A stretch of DNA of 61,945 bases, taken from contig UQIH01000013.1 in assembly GCA_900541145.1 (NCBI GenBank), positions 1-61,945 of the forward strand, read 5' to 3'. Origin of the DNA: an uncultured Collinsella sp. (GTDB lineage: Bacteria; Actinomycetota; Coriobacteriia; Coriobacteriales; Coriobacteriaceae). Under the pieces are notes generated by a model. That model ran no database searches. It saw only the letters and a program-made list of their open reading frames with translations, and was not told where the DNA came from. Position 1 is the first letter of the stretch. Each line of letters opens with the position of its first letter. The position numbers and the translations under genes are program-made. This document shows positions 1-7,589 of this stretch, in pieces.

Positions 1-46
1 TACACACTGCATATCGTCGGCAGCGTCAGATGTGTATAAGAGACAG
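1..46. other. Sequencing adapter, not genomic DNA
   Basis: Positions 14-46 equal the 33-nt Illumina Nextera read-1 adapter, ending in the 19-bp Tn5 mosaic end (28-46). Positions 6-13 (ACTGCATA) equal a standard Nextera i5 index, and 1-5 are the last bases of the P5 oligo. The whole block is library read-through left on a contig end. Genomic sequence begins at about 47. Confidence 0.97.
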
Positions 47-349
47 CCCTGCTGACTGCGCTGGTTGTTCTGAGCGTGCTGAGGCTTTTTTGCCACGATC
101 CCTCCCGGTGTTTGTATGCTGCACGTAATTGTAACCAGTCTTTTTGGGACGGGGCTAAAAAGACTGGTGGAGTACATGGGCTGGTGAGTGAGAGCGTCGC
201 CGCGCCCGCCGTTTGTTTCCAGACTGTGTATCCCTGCGTCGAAGGAGCCGTCTCGCGCGCACGCTATGTTGTCAATGGGTTACAGTATGAACGGCGGCTA
301 TGTTTCCGCCAACGCACGAGAGAGTCGTCAACAAGGAGGATGCACGACG
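47..349. other. Contig-edge region with no supportable gene
   Basis: About 300 bases between the adapter and the first credible start codon. Open frames run through it but show no family resemblance, and one begins within 30 bases of the artificial end. A truncated 3' gene end cannot be excluded. It holds one clear inverted repeat (135-167), listed separately. Confidence 0.5.
135..167. repeat. Inverted repeat, 11-bp perfect arms
   Basis: CCAGTCTTTTT (135-145) and AAAAAGACTGG (157-167) are perfect reverse complements around an 11-nt GGGAC-containing loop. As RNA it would be a hairpin with U and A at the loop side, not a classic terminator. The GGGAC-type core recalls the other palindromes in this window. 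Confidence 0.7.
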
Positions 350-1066
350 ATGCAGCGTGCCAAACAGATATCGGAGTCTATTGAGCTGGGCATTATCTTG
401 GCGCTCGCCGGTGGCTTTATGGATGTGTATTCGTACATTGGGCGCGACCATGTTTTCGCCAACGCGCAGACGGGCAACATCCTGCTCGTGGGTGTAAGCA
501 TCTCGGAGGGCAACTGGCAGCTGGCGGGACGCTATTTCTTCCCCGTGGTGTCGTTTGCCGTGGGCATTATGCTTGCCGACCTGGTTCACGAGCGGTTCGG
601 CAGCGTGATTCACTGGCGCCAGGTGACGGTGTTTTTTGAAGCCGTCATCTTGCTGGGCGTGAGCTTTATCCCCGGTGGCGGTTACAACCTGCTCGCCAAC
701 TGCCTCACTTCGTTTGCCTGCGGTATGCAGGTCGAGAGCTTCCGCAAGATTCACGGTCACGGTATCGCTACGACCATGTGCATCGGCAACTTGCGCAACG
801 CGCTGCAAAACGTGGACGATTACATCATCACCCACAGGCGCGGCTTTTTGGAAAACGGCCTGCTGTACTTTGGCGTGATCTTTATCTTTGTGTTTGGCGC
901 CGTGTTGGGCAACTGGTGTATTGAGCGCATGGGCCTGCACGCCATCGTCGTGGCGAGCTTGCTGCTGTTTGTCGCGTTTGCCATCATGTTCATCGATCGC
1001 GAGCGCGACTTGCGCTTACGCTGGAAGGTTGCGGCCGAGGCTTGGAAAGAGGGCTGCCGAAAGTAA
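350..1066 (+). CDS. YoaK/DUF1275 family membrane protein
   Basis: A 238-residue integral membrane protein. The ATG at 350 is chosen because AAGGAGG lies a few bases upstream; an in-frame opening at 188 has no ribosome site and no family similarity. The first helix (about residues 13-35, LGIILALAGGFMDVYSY) and the following HVFANAQTGN segment are typical of the DUF1275 family. Four or five further hydrophobic helices follow, ending in a basic tail. Function is unknown across the family; transport is often assumed without proof. A perfect 29-bp palindrome begins 5 bases after the stop codon. Confidence 0.85.
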   Translation: MQRAKQISESIELGIILALAGGFMDVYSYIGRDHVFANAQTGNILLVGVSISEGNWQLAGRYFFPVVSFAVGIMLADLVHERFGSVIHWRQVTVFFEAVILLGVSFIPGGGYNLLANCLTSFACGMQVESFRKIHGHGIATTMCIGNLRNALQNVDDYIITHRRGFLENGLLYFGVIFIFVFGAVLGNWCIERMGLHAIVVASLLLFVAFAIMFIDRERDLRLRWKVAAEAWKEGCRK

Positions 1067-1071
1067 TCGAA

Positions 1072-1100
1072 TGCGGCAAAGGGACTGTCCCTTTGCCGCA
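1072..1100. repeat. Perfect intergenic palindrome
   Basis: TGCGGCAAAGGGAC and its exact complement are joined by a single T, giving a 29-base perfect palindrome 5 bases behind the stop of the DUF1275 gene. There is no U-tract, so terminator function is not obvious. It shares a GC-capped, GGGACTGT-centred design with copies at 4100 and 15182. Confidence 0.85.
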
Positions 1101-1230
1101 GTTTCTTCATCTTCTGTTGAAACGCTTTAACACTTTTGACGTTCTCACGCATTTTTCGTTTCAAAAGCGTTAGGATGGGACTCATAGCGTGGGGCGTAAT
1201 GGGTGCCCCGCACACGATGGGAGGCTATAA

Positions 1231-2397
1231 ATGGCTAATCGTTTCGTTCTCAATACCATCTCTTATCATGGTTCCGGCGCCATCAAGGAGATCCCCGGCG
1301 AGCTCCAGCGTCGTGGCTATAAGAAGATCTTCGTCTGCTCCGACCCCGATCTGGTCAAGTTTGGCGTTACCGCTAAGGTGACTGACGAGCTCGACGCCGC
1401 CGGCATCGCTTGGAGCCTCTACTCCGAGATCAAGCCCAACCCCACCATCCAGAACGTCAAGGGCGGCGTCGAGGCCTTCAAGGCCGCCGAGGCTGACGCT
1501 ATCGTGACCATCGGTGGTGGCTCCTCTATGGACACTGCCAAGGCTATTGGCATCATCATCAATAACCCCGAGTTCGCCGATGTCCGCAGCCTCGAGGGCG
1601 TTGCTCCGACTAAGAACCACGCCGTGTTCACCATCGCCGTGCCGACGACCGCCGGTACCGCTGCCGAGGTGACCATCAACTACGTCATCACCGACCCCGA
1701 GAAGGTCCGCAAGTTCGTGTGCGTCGACACCAACGACGCCCCCGAGGTCGCCGTCGTCGACCCCGACATGATGGCTTCCATGCCCGCCGGCCTGACCGCT
1801 TCCACCGGCATGGACGCACTGACCCACGCCATCGAGGGCTACACCACCAAGGGCGCCTGGGAGCTTTCCGACATGTTCCACTTTGAGGCCATTAAGCTGA
1901 TCAGCGAGAACCTGCGCGACTCCGTCGCCGAGGCCAAGTCCGGCCAGCCCGGCTCCGGCCGTGAGGGCATGGCTCTTGGTCAGTATGTGGCCGGCATGGG
2001 CTTCTCCAATGTTGGCCTGGGCATCGACCACGCCATGGCTCACACCCTGTCCGCTCACTACGACACCCCGCACGGCGTCGCTTGCGCCATGCTGCTGCCG
2101 ATCGCCATGGAGTTCAACAAGCCGGTTTGCGCTGAGCGCCTGGCCAAGGTTGCCGTCGCCATGGGCGTTGACACCACGGGCATGAGCACCGCCGAGGCTG
2201 CCGATGCTGCTATCGCCGCCGTCAAGCAGCTCTCTGCCGACGTGAATATCCCGCACGTCTGCGAGGCCATGAAGGCTGACGAGATCGAGGTTCTGGCCAA
2301 GGACGCCATGGCCGACGCCTGCTTCCCGGGTAACCCGCGCGAGGCAACGCTCGACGACGTCATCGAGCTCTTCAAGAAGATCTGCCCGGCTGCCTAG
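1231..2397 (+). CDS. fucO: Iron-containing alcohol dehydrogenase, lactaldehyde reductase (FucO type)
   Basis: A 388-residue group III (Fe-dependent) alcohol dehydrogenase that closely follows E. coli FucO over its whole length. It would reduce L-lactaldehyde to 1,2-propanediol with NADH in the cytoplasm. Seen directly: the GGGS nucleotide-binding loop (95-98), the NNPEFADVRSLEG segment, TTAGTAAEVTINYVITD, and metal ligands D195, H199, H267 and H281. GGGAGG at 1219-1224 supports the ATG at 1231. No fucose or rhamnose catabolic genes are adjacent, so the true substrate could be another aldehyde or alcohol. It is transcribed alone and followed by a terminator. Confidence 0.9.
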   Translation: MANRFVLNTISYHGSGAIKEIPGELQRRGYKKIFVCSDPDLVKFGVTAKVTDELDAAGIAWSLYSEIKPNPTIQNVKGGVEAFKAAEADAIVTIGGGSSMDTAKAIGIIINNPEFADVRSLEGVAPTKNHAVFTIAVPTTAGTAAEVTINYVITDPEKVRKFVCVDTNDAPEVAVVDPDMMASMPAGLTASTGMDALTHAIEGYTTKGAWELSDMFHFEAIKLISENLRDSVAEAKSGQPGSGREGMALGQYVAGMGFSNVGLGIDHAMAHTLSAHYDTPHGVACAMLLPIAMEFNKPVCAERLAKVAVAMGVDTTGMSTAEAADAAIAAVKQLSADVNIPHVCEAMKADEIEVLAKDAMADACFPGNPREATLDDVIELFKKICPAA

Positions 2398-2450
2398 CCC
2401 AGTTTGGCGGTCCTTCGCCCGTAGGCGTATGGTCTTTTGACTTGCCGCTG

Positions 2451-2482
2451 GCCCCGCCGTGCTACGCACGGCGTGGCTTTTT
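2451..2482 (+). terminator. Rho-independent terminator after fucO
   Basis: Stem GCCCCGCCGTG / CACGGCGTGGC (one mismatch) around a CTACG loop, followed by TTTTT. It lies 54 bases behind the fucO stop codon. Confidence 0.9.
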
Positions 2483-2557
2483 GTGCTGCGTCAATGTCCT
2501 GAGACGGGCAAAACCAAGGCGTACTGCCCGCTACGGATAGGTGGTGCACTTTCCAGC

Positions 2558-2790
2558 GTGCATTTTTGGGAGTATTCAGCAAGCTCTTAAAAATGCATAA
2601 CGTTGTGAATGGGCCGAGTGGCCCGCAGGCGCCCATCGACAGCCATTGTGGGTGGGCTATCGATGAGTGGAGGGGGTTGTTACTGAGTTTCTGCTTTGCG
2701 ACAACCTGCAACACTGTTGTAACCGCGTCATTTTGTCGTTCGTGATGGGGCCGTTGGGGCCCAAGGTGCTGAATACTCCGTTTTTTGCAC
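2558..2790. repeat. 233-base segment bounded by inverted repeats
   Basis: The left end 2558-2581 reads GTGCA-T5-GGGAGTATTCAGCA. The right end, on the other strand (2790-2767), reads GTGCA-A5-CGGAGTATTCAGCA. The 13-base core is identical; only the homopolymer and one neighbouring base differ. The interior has no gene. It looks like a small non-autonomous mobile element or a decayed one, but no target duplication is evident. Confidence 0.5.
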
Positions 2791-2884
2791 GGTCCAAGGT
2801 GGGGCACCCTGAGACGAAGCAAAAAGATGTCTCATTTCTATGCAAATACCGATAGGATTTATGCAAGATTGGGATTGTAAACCG

Positions 2885-2951
2885 TGCACGTGCACAAAAC
2901 CGGTGCGGGGACGTCTGGAGGCGGCTCGGCTCCTGGGGCATTGCACGTGCA
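2885..2951. promoter_or_regulatory. Paired TGCACGTGCA palindromes, candidate operator
   Basis: Two exact copies of the 10-bp palindrome TGCACGTGCA (2885-2894, 2942-2951), 57 bases apart. The second lies just upstream of a TAAAAT box (2959-2964) and about 50 bases before the peptidase start. Paired palindromes at this distance suggest a dimeric regulator with looping or cooperative binding. The regulator is unknown. Confidence 0.4.
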
Positions 2952-3000
2952 GAACGGTTAAAATCGGGACTCGGTCTTAGTTTTACTTGGAAGGATGCAT

Positions 3001-4044
3001 ATGACTTCTAATATTGATGCTTCTCTAGGGGAGACGCTCTCCTATATCGCAGGACAGCTTAAGACGCTGACTTCTATTGCTTCGCCGACGGGCTATACCC
3101 GCGCGGCGACCGATTATCTGATGGAGACCCTGCGCGATATGGGCTTTGGTCCCGAGCGTTCCAATAAGGGTAACGTGCTCGTTGAGCTTGGTGGCGAGGG
3201 CGAGCCGCTTGTGTTGGCGAGCCATGTCGATACCCTGGGCGCCATGGTGCGTTCCATTAAGGACAATGGTCGCCTGCGCCCCACGACGCTCGGCGGGCAT
3301 CAGTGGTCTACGGCCGATGGCGAGAACTGCACCGTCTACACGCGTGACGGCAATGTGTACACGGGCGTGGTCCTCAATACCGAGCCTTCGGCGCACGTGG
3401 CCGATGAGCCGGTCAAGACCATCGAGAAGAACATGGAAATCCTGCTCGACGAGAACGTCGACAGCAAGGACGATGTGCTCGAGCTGGGTATTCAGACTGG
3501 CGACATCATCGCTATGGACCCGCGCACTACGGTGACGGAGAGCGGCTACATCAAGAGTCGCTTCCTTGACGACAAGCTGTCCGCGGCGATTCTGCTGGGT
3601 CTCGCCCGCGCCGTCGCCGCTGGCGAGGTGACACTTTCGCGCAAGGTGTCATTGCTCTTTACCGTGTACGAGGAGGTCGGCCACGGCGGAGCCTTCGTGC
3701 CGGCCGACACGCGCGAGATGATCAGCGTTGACATGGGCTGCGTGGGCGACGACCTAGGCTGCACCGAGCACATGGTGTCGATCTGCGCCAAGGATTCGGG
3801 CGGTCCGTACAACTACGACCTGGTGACGGCGCTGTCCAATATCGCGCGCGAGCTTGAGCTCGATTACGCTATCGACGTGTATCCGCATTACGGTTCGGAC
3901 GTCGAAGCCACGCTCTCTGCCGGCTACGACATTCGCCATGGTCTGATCGGCCCCGGCGTGTATGCGAGCCACAACTACGAGCGTAGCCACATGGACGGCG
4001 TGCGCAACACCTTCGAGCTCGTCCGCGCCTACGTACAGCGCTAG
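3001..4044 (+). CDS. M42 family metallo-aminopeptidase
   Basis: A 347-residue cytoplasmic M42 (glutamyl aminopeptidase/endoglucanase-like) peptidase that trims short peptides with two divalent metals. Visible ligands and catalytic groups: H75 and D77 in ASHVDTLG, the bridging D191 in RFLDDKLSA, E224-E225 in YEEVGHGG, D244 in SVDMG, and a C-terminal His in ASHNYERSH. The family normally forms dodecameric tetrahedral particles. Two ATGs are 6 bases apart; the second (3001) has proper spacing from GGAAGG (2989-2994). It is a single-gene unit, possibly controlled by the paired palindromes upstream. Confidence 0.88.
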   Translation: MTSNIDASLGETLSYIAGQLKTLTSIASPTGYTRAATDYLMETLRDMGFGPERSNKGNVLVELGGEGEPLVLASHVDTLGAMVRSIKDNGRLRPTTLGGHQWSTADGENCTVYTRDGNVYTGVVLNTEPSAHVADEPVKTIEKNMEILLDENVDSKDDVLELGIQTGDIIAMDPRTTVTESGYIKSRFLDDKLSAAILLGLARAVAAGEVTLSRKVSLLFTVYEEVGHGGAFVPADTREMISVDMGCVGDDLGCTEHMVSICAKDSGGPYNYDLVTALSNIARELELDYAIDVYPHYGSDVEATLSAGYDIRHGLIGPGVYASHNYERSHMDGVRNTFELVRAYVQR

Positions 4045-4099
4045 CGATGCAGCGGCCTCGGCTGATACGGCAGTACCGACCGAGGCCGTCCTCTCTAAG

Positions 4100-4162
4100 T
4101 TGCGGTGAAATAGGGACTGTTTGGCGGTTTTAAACGCTTAAACAGTCCCTATTTCACCGCAA
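4100..4162. repeat. Long intergenic palindrome with TTGCGGTGAAATAGGGACTG arms
   Basis: Left arm 4100-4121 and right arm 4141-4162 are complementary over about 22 bases around a 19-nt tip. The element lies between the convergent peptidase and mnmA genes, and transcription from either side would form a long hairpin. There is no U-tract. A sister copy with nearly the same arms lies at 15182-15244. Confidence 0.85.
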
Positions 4163-4180
4163 TTTATGAAGGGGATGGGG

Positions 4181-5281
4181 CTACTTAAGTGCGCCGGTCA
4201 CCGTGCCGCCGCCGAGGACGATGTCGCCGTGGTAGACTACAACGGCCTGGCCGGGGGCGATGGCTCGCTGCGGCTCGTCAAAAGTCAGCAGCATTTGCCC
4301 GTCTTCGCCGCGCGTAAGGGTCGCTGCTTGGTCTTTCTGACGGTAACGGTACTTGGCGCCCACGCGAATGCCGCCGGCATCGAGTTCTGCCTCCATGCGG
4401 TCGGCAGGGGCGCTCCAGATCCAGTCGTCGGCCGTGAGTGCTGTGGCCGTTAGGTCCTCGGCCTCGCCCAGATGCACGGTGTTGTTGGCGGCATCGACGC
4501 CCGTCACATACACGGGATGCGCCATCGCGACGCCCAAGCCCTTGCGCTGGCCGATGGTATAGCGCAACGCGCCGTTATGGCGTCCGACCACGCAGCCGTC
4601 GCGCCACACAATGTCGCCCGGTGCAGCGGGATGTCCGCAGCGGCGCTCGATATAGCCCGCGTAGTCACCGTCTGGAATAAAGCAGATGTCCTCGCTTTCG
4701 GCCTTCTGGGCGTTGGTAAAGCCTTGCTCGGCGGCTATGCGGCGCACGTCGCGCTCTTTGTCTAGGCCTGCCAGCGGAAAGATCGTGTGCGCCAGGCGCT
4801 CCTGCGTAAGCGAATATAAAAAGTAGCTCTGGTCCTTTTTGGGATCTTCGCCGCGATGCAGCTGCCAGGTGCCGTCTACTGTCTGGCTTGTTTTGGCGTA
4901 ATGACCCGTTGCGATGTAGTCGCAGCCCATGTCCAGCGCCGCACCGAGCAACGCGCCAAACTTTATGTGGCGGTTGCAGATGATGCACGGGTTGGGCGTC
5001 AGCCCCTCCTGGTAGGCGTTCACAAAGCGCTCGATAACGCTGTGGTCGAAGGTCTGCTGCAAGTCGAGCACATGGTGGGGTATCCCCAGACGCTCGGCGA
5101 CGGCCTTCGCATCGGCGATGTCGCGGTCGACCTTACTCATGCCCGTGGCGGGATCGGGCGCGGGGCAGGTGAGGCGCATGGTGGCGCCGACGCATTCGTA
5201 GCCCTGGCTTTTGAGCAGGTACGCGGTCACGCTGGAATCGACGCCGCCGCTCATGGCGACGAGCACGCGCTTGTTGTGCAT
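4181..5281 (-). CDS. mnmA: tRNA-specific 2-thiouridylase MnmA
   Basis: A 366-residue enzyme, normal length for the family. It activates U34 of tRNA-Lys, tRNA-Glu and tRNA-Gln with ATP and inserts sulfur to give s2U34. The PP-loop SGGVDSS is at 11-17. The two catalytic cysteines are C99 (NPCIIC) and C200 (EDICFIPDG), and the GQRKGLGV segment lies in the central domain. AAGGAG lies upstream of the ATG. It sits directly downstream of cysK on the same strand, separated by a terminator hairpin. The pairing makes sense because cysteine is the sulfur source for thiolation. Confidence 0.95.
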   Translation of the reverse strand: MHNKRVLVAMSGGVDSSVTAYLLKSQGYECVGATMRLTCPAPDPATGMSKVDRDIADAKAVAERLGIPHHVLDLQQTFDHSVIERFVNAYQEGLTPNPCIICNRHIKFGALLGAALDMGCDYIATGHYAKTSQTVDGTWQLHRGEDPKKDQSYFLYSLTQERLAHTIFPLAGLDKERDVRRIAAEQGFTNAQKAESEDICFIPDGDYAGYIERRCGHPAAPGDIVWRDGCVVGRHNGALRYTIGQRKGLGVAMAHPVYVTGVDAANNTVHLGEAEDLTATALTADDWIWSAPADRMEAELDAGGIRVGAKYRYRQKDQAATLTRGEDGQMLLTFDEPQRAIAPGQAVVVYHGDIVLGGGTVTGALK

Positions 5282-5310
5282 GGGGAGGTTCTCCTTGGTG
5301 GCATGTGGCC

Positions 5311-5349
5311 AAAAAAGAAAAGCGGCGCGGGAGGCTGGTTCCGCGCCGC
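5311..5349 (-). terminator. Terminator between cysK and mnmA (minus strand)
   Basis: Read on the minus strand: a perfect 9-bp stem GCGGCGCGG / CCGCGCCGC with a 10-nt loop, then TTTTCTTTTTT. It lies between cysK and the mnmA start, so it ends cysK transcription or attenuates read-through into mnmA. Confidence 0.85.
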
Positions 5350-5461
5350 AGACATTGTAGCAAGTTCGGGCGTCTCGTGGGACACCCTGATTGGATGGGC
5401 TCAGACTGCCGGGAGAGAGGAGACCGGCTCGTCCGTGGGCTCAACCTATGGGCGACAGGCC

Positions 5462-6400
5462 CTAGTCCTGGAAGAGCGCCGTGGACAGGTAGCGCTCGCC
5501 GGTGTCGGCAAGCAGGGCCACGATGGTCTTGCCCTCGTTCTCGGGGCGCTTGGCCAGCTGCAGCGCGGCCCACACGGCGGCGCCGGACGAAATGCCCACG
5601 AGCACGCCCTCCTTGTGGCCCACGGCGCGGCCGGTCGCAAAGGCGTCGTCGTTCTCGACGGGGATGATCTCGTCATAGACCTGGGTGTCGAGGACGTCGG
5701 GCACAAAGCCGGCGCCGATACCCTGGATCTTGTGCGGGCCGGCCTGGCCCTTGGAGAGCACCGGGGAAGTGGCGGGCTCAACGGCGACGACCTGAATCTC
5801 GGGGTTCTGCTCCTTGAGGAACTCACCCACGCCGGTCACGGTGCCGCCGGTTCCAACGCCGGCGACGAAGATGTCGACCTCGCCGTCGGTGTCATCCCAG
5901 ATCTCGGGGCCGGTCGTGGCCTTGTGGATGGCGGGGTTGGCGGGGTTCACAAACTGGCCGGCGATAATGCTGTTGGGGGTCTCCTTCTGCAGCTCCTCGG
6001 CCTTGGCGATGGCGCCCTTCATGCCCTTGGAGCCGTCGGTGAGCACGAGCTGTGCGCCGTATGCCTGCATAAGCTTGCGGCGCTCCACGGACATGGTCTC
6101 GGGCATGGTGATGATCACCTTGTAGCCGCGGGCAGCCGCCACCGAGGCGATGCCGACGCCGGTGTTGCCGCTCGTGGGCTCGATGATGGTGTAGTCGCCG
6201 CCGCGCACGAGCTTGCCGGCCTTCTCGGCCTCGTCGATCATGTTCTTGGCGACGCGGTCTTTGACGGAGCCGGCGGGGTTGAAATATTCCAGCTTGACGA
6301 GCACGCGGGCCTTGAGGTCCTCATCGGCCTCAAAGTGAGTGAGCTCCAGAAGCGGAGTGTGGCCGATAAGCTGATCGATGGACGTGTAAACATTGCTCAT
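5462..6400 (-). CDS. cysK: Cysteine synthase A (O-acetylserine sulfhydrylase)
   Basis: A 312-residue PLP enzyme joining O-acetylserine and sulfide to give cysteine. The PLP lysine is K47 in NPAGSVKDR, the substrate loop is EPTSGNTGVG, and the phosphate-binding glycine loop is GVGTGGTVTG. The ending YLSTALF is typical of CysK. GGAGG sits 6 bases before the ATG. It is divergent from an Rrf2-type regulator; in many bacteria a Rrf2 protein (CymR or IscR) controls cysteine genes, so local regulation is likely. No serine acetyltransferase gene is next to it. Confidence 0.95.
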   Translation of the reverse strand: MSNVYTSIDQLIGHTPLLELTHFEADEDLKARVLVKLEYFNPAGSVKDRVAKNMIDEAEKAGKLVRGGDYTIIEPTSGNTGVGIASVAAARGYKVIITMPETMSVERRKLMQAYGAQLVLTDGSKGMKGAIAKAEELQKETPNSIIAGQFVNPANPAIHKATTGPEIWDDTDGEVDIFVAGVGTGGTVTGVGEFLKEQNPEIQVVAVEPATSPVLSKGQAGPHKIQGIGAGFVPDVLDTQVYDEIIPVENDDAFATGRAVGHKEGVLVGISSGAAVWAALQLAKRPENEGKTIVALLADTGERYLSTALFQD

Positions 6401-6432
6401 GGTGAACCTCCAAAGTGTTCAAATGACTGGAT

Positions 6433-6485
6433 ACCGTGTGGTTTTACGGTGTGTGTAGCAGCGAAACCCACAAACCTTATGGGTT
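6433..6485 (-). promoter_or_regulatory. Two inverted repeats in the cysK leader
   Basis: In the roughly 100-base cysK leader, ACCGT/ACGGT (6433-6437, 6446-6450) and AACCCA/TGGGTT (6465-6470, 6480-6485) form two adjacent inverted repeats. They could be operator half-sites for the divergent Rrf2 regulator or leader hairpins. Neither matches a riboswitch class I know. Confidence 0.35.
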
Positions 6486-6507
6486 GTTCGTTTTGCTGTT
6501 GGCAAGC

Positions 6508-6536
6508 ATAGTAGACAGTAAAGCCTAGTAACGCAA
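6508..6536 (-). promoter_or_regulatory. Putative sigma-70 promoter of cysK
   Basis: On the minus strand, TTGCGT (6536-6531) and TACTAT (6513-6508) are separated by exactly 17 bases. Transcription would start near 6500, giving a leader of about 100 bases. Confidence 0.55.
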
Positions 6537-6589
6537 TAGGAAATAGAAGATTATTACGAGTCGATTAACCATCTTGACCGGAACGGGTA

Positions 6590-6617
6590 TTTTCAAAACC
6601 AATTTTTCGGCTAGAAT
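6590..6617 (+). promoter_or_regulatory. Putative promoter of the Rrf2 regulator gene
   Basis: TAGAAT (6612-6617) preceded at 16 bases by TTTTCA (6590-6595). The region is AT-rich against its surroundings, and the start codon follows at 6654. Confidence 0.4.
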
Positions 6618-6653
6618 TTCTACGGACTAAATGACCGAAAGGCAGCACTATAC

Positions 6654-7082
6654 ATGTTGGTTTCTACTAAGGGCAGATATGCCCTGCGCGTTATGGTCGA
6701 TCTGGCCGAGCACCAGGCGGCCGGTCGCATCCCGCTCAAAGAGATCGCGGCGCGACAGGGGATTTCCGAGAAATATCTCGAGAACATCTTGGCTACGCTC
6801 GTGCGCGCCAATATGCTCTCGGGCATGCGCGGCAAGGGCGGTGGCTACGTGCTCACGCGCCCGCCCGAGCAGTACACGGTGGGCGAGATCCTGCGCCTGA
6901 CCGAGGGTAGTCTGGCGCCGGTCGCCTGCCTGGATGGCGACTGCAAAGGCTGCTCGCGTTCGGATGAGTGCCCCACGCTTGACGTGTGGAAGAACCTGGA
7001 CAAGCTCATCAACGACTACCTCGACGGTGTGACGCTCGATCAACTTGTCGCTCCCAACCATGGCTACGACTACGTCATCTAA
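6654..7082 (+). CDS. Rrf2 family transcriptional regulator (IscR-like)
   Basis: A 142-residue DNA-binding protein with the Rrf2 winged helix at the N-terminus (MLVSTKGRYALRVMVDLA; recognition region ISEKYLENILATL; wing GKGGGYVL). Four cysteines cluster at C92, C97, C100 and C106, like the [2Fe-2S] ligand region of IscR though with one extra cysteine; B. subtilis CymR lacks such a cluster. It probably senses Fe-S or sulfur status. It is divergent from cysK, so control of cysteine synthesis is the likely job (inference). Whether it is a true IscR or a CymR analogue cannot be settled here. Confidence 0.88.
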   Translation: MLVSTKGRYALRVMVDLAEHQAAGRIPLKEIAARQGISEKYLENILATLVRANMLSGMRGKGGGYVLTRPPEQYTVGEILRLTEGSLAPVACLDGDCKGCSRSDECPTLDVWKNLDKLINDYLDGVTLDQLVAPNHGYDYVI

Positions 7083-7150
7083 CCCACACCTGCATTTGGG
7101 GACGGGGTGGAAATGGTAGATTTTCTCGCCCTTTGAGACTTGGCAAATAA

Positions 7151-7188
7151 GAAGGCCGCCCATTTTTGCGATGGGCGGCCTTCGTTTT
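7151..7188 (+). terminator. Terminator between convergent regulator and membrane protein genes
   Basis: Perfect 13-bp stem GAAGGCCGCCCAT / ATGGGCGGCCTTC (7151-7163, 7171-7183) with a 7-nt loop, followed by GTTTT. It faces the regulator gene and may also stop the opposite gene. Confidence 0.9.
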
Positions 7189-7223
7189 GGGCTGTTGAGA
7201 CGGACACGGCCGGAATGGCCGTT

Positions 7224-7589
7224 TTAGTCCTCGGCGATGCTGTCGAGGATGCTGCGCGTGATGGACACCAGGATGCTGCCCATAAAGGCCGATCCAAAGC
7301 TGGCGATGGAGATGCCGACGCCCAGCAGGTTGACCGACAGGTAACTCGCGAGCTCAAGCATAAAGCTGTTGACGACAAGCTGGAAAATGCCCAGCGTAAT
7401 GATCGTGAGCGGCAGCGAGATGACCGTGAGGAACGGTTTGACGAACGAATCGACAATGTTCAGGAACAGTCCCACAAAGGCAAAGCAGACCCAGGTCTCG
7501 GCAAAGCCGAAGGGTTGGATACCGGGGACGAGGAACGTGGCGATCGCGATGGCGATCGAGGTGAAGAGCCAGTTAAGCATAAAGCGCAT
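7224..7589 (-). CDS. Phage-holin-4_2 / YvlD family membrane protein
   Basis: A 121-residue protein with four hydrophobic helices: about 5-22 (NWLFTSIAIAIATFLVPG), 30-50, 55-80 and 88-112. It contains the conserved FVGLFLNIVDSFVKPFLTVISLPLTIITLG-type stretch of Pfam Phage_holin_4_2 (YvlD). These are chromosomal membrane proteins, and despite the name nothing here suggests a prophage. YvlD-type proteins are linked to envelope stress in Firmicutes; a role here is only presumed. Confidence 0.85.
   Translation of the reverse strand: MRFMLNWLFTSIAIAIATFLVPGIQPFGFAETWVCFAFVGLFLNIVDSFVKPFLTVISLPLTIITLGIFQLVVNSFMLELASYLSVNLLGVGISIASFGSAFMGSILVSITRSILDSIAED

Larger units (their letters stand above)
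2483..3000. other. Long intergenic region with an inverted-repeat element
   Basis: No credible gene. The short open frames on both strands lack ribosome sites and family likeness. It contains an inverted pair sharing the core GGAGTATTCAGCA (2558-2581 and 2767-2790), which bounds a 233-base segment, and two copies of the palindrome TGCACGTGCA (2885-2894 and 2942-2951) close to the downstream gene. Confidence 0.6.

Noticed and set aside
76..384. Open frame of about 100 codons near the left end
   Set aside because: It starts 30 bases after adapter sequence, has no ribosome site, no family likeness, and overlaps the better supported DUF1275 start.
2657..2941. 94-codon minus-strand open frame in the long gap
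   Set aside because: No ribosome site, and it crosses the inverted-repeat end; composition is not coding-like.
7224..7589. Prophage marker because of the holin-like annotation
   Set aside because: No other phage gene is near, and the protein belongs to a chromosomal YvlD-type family.
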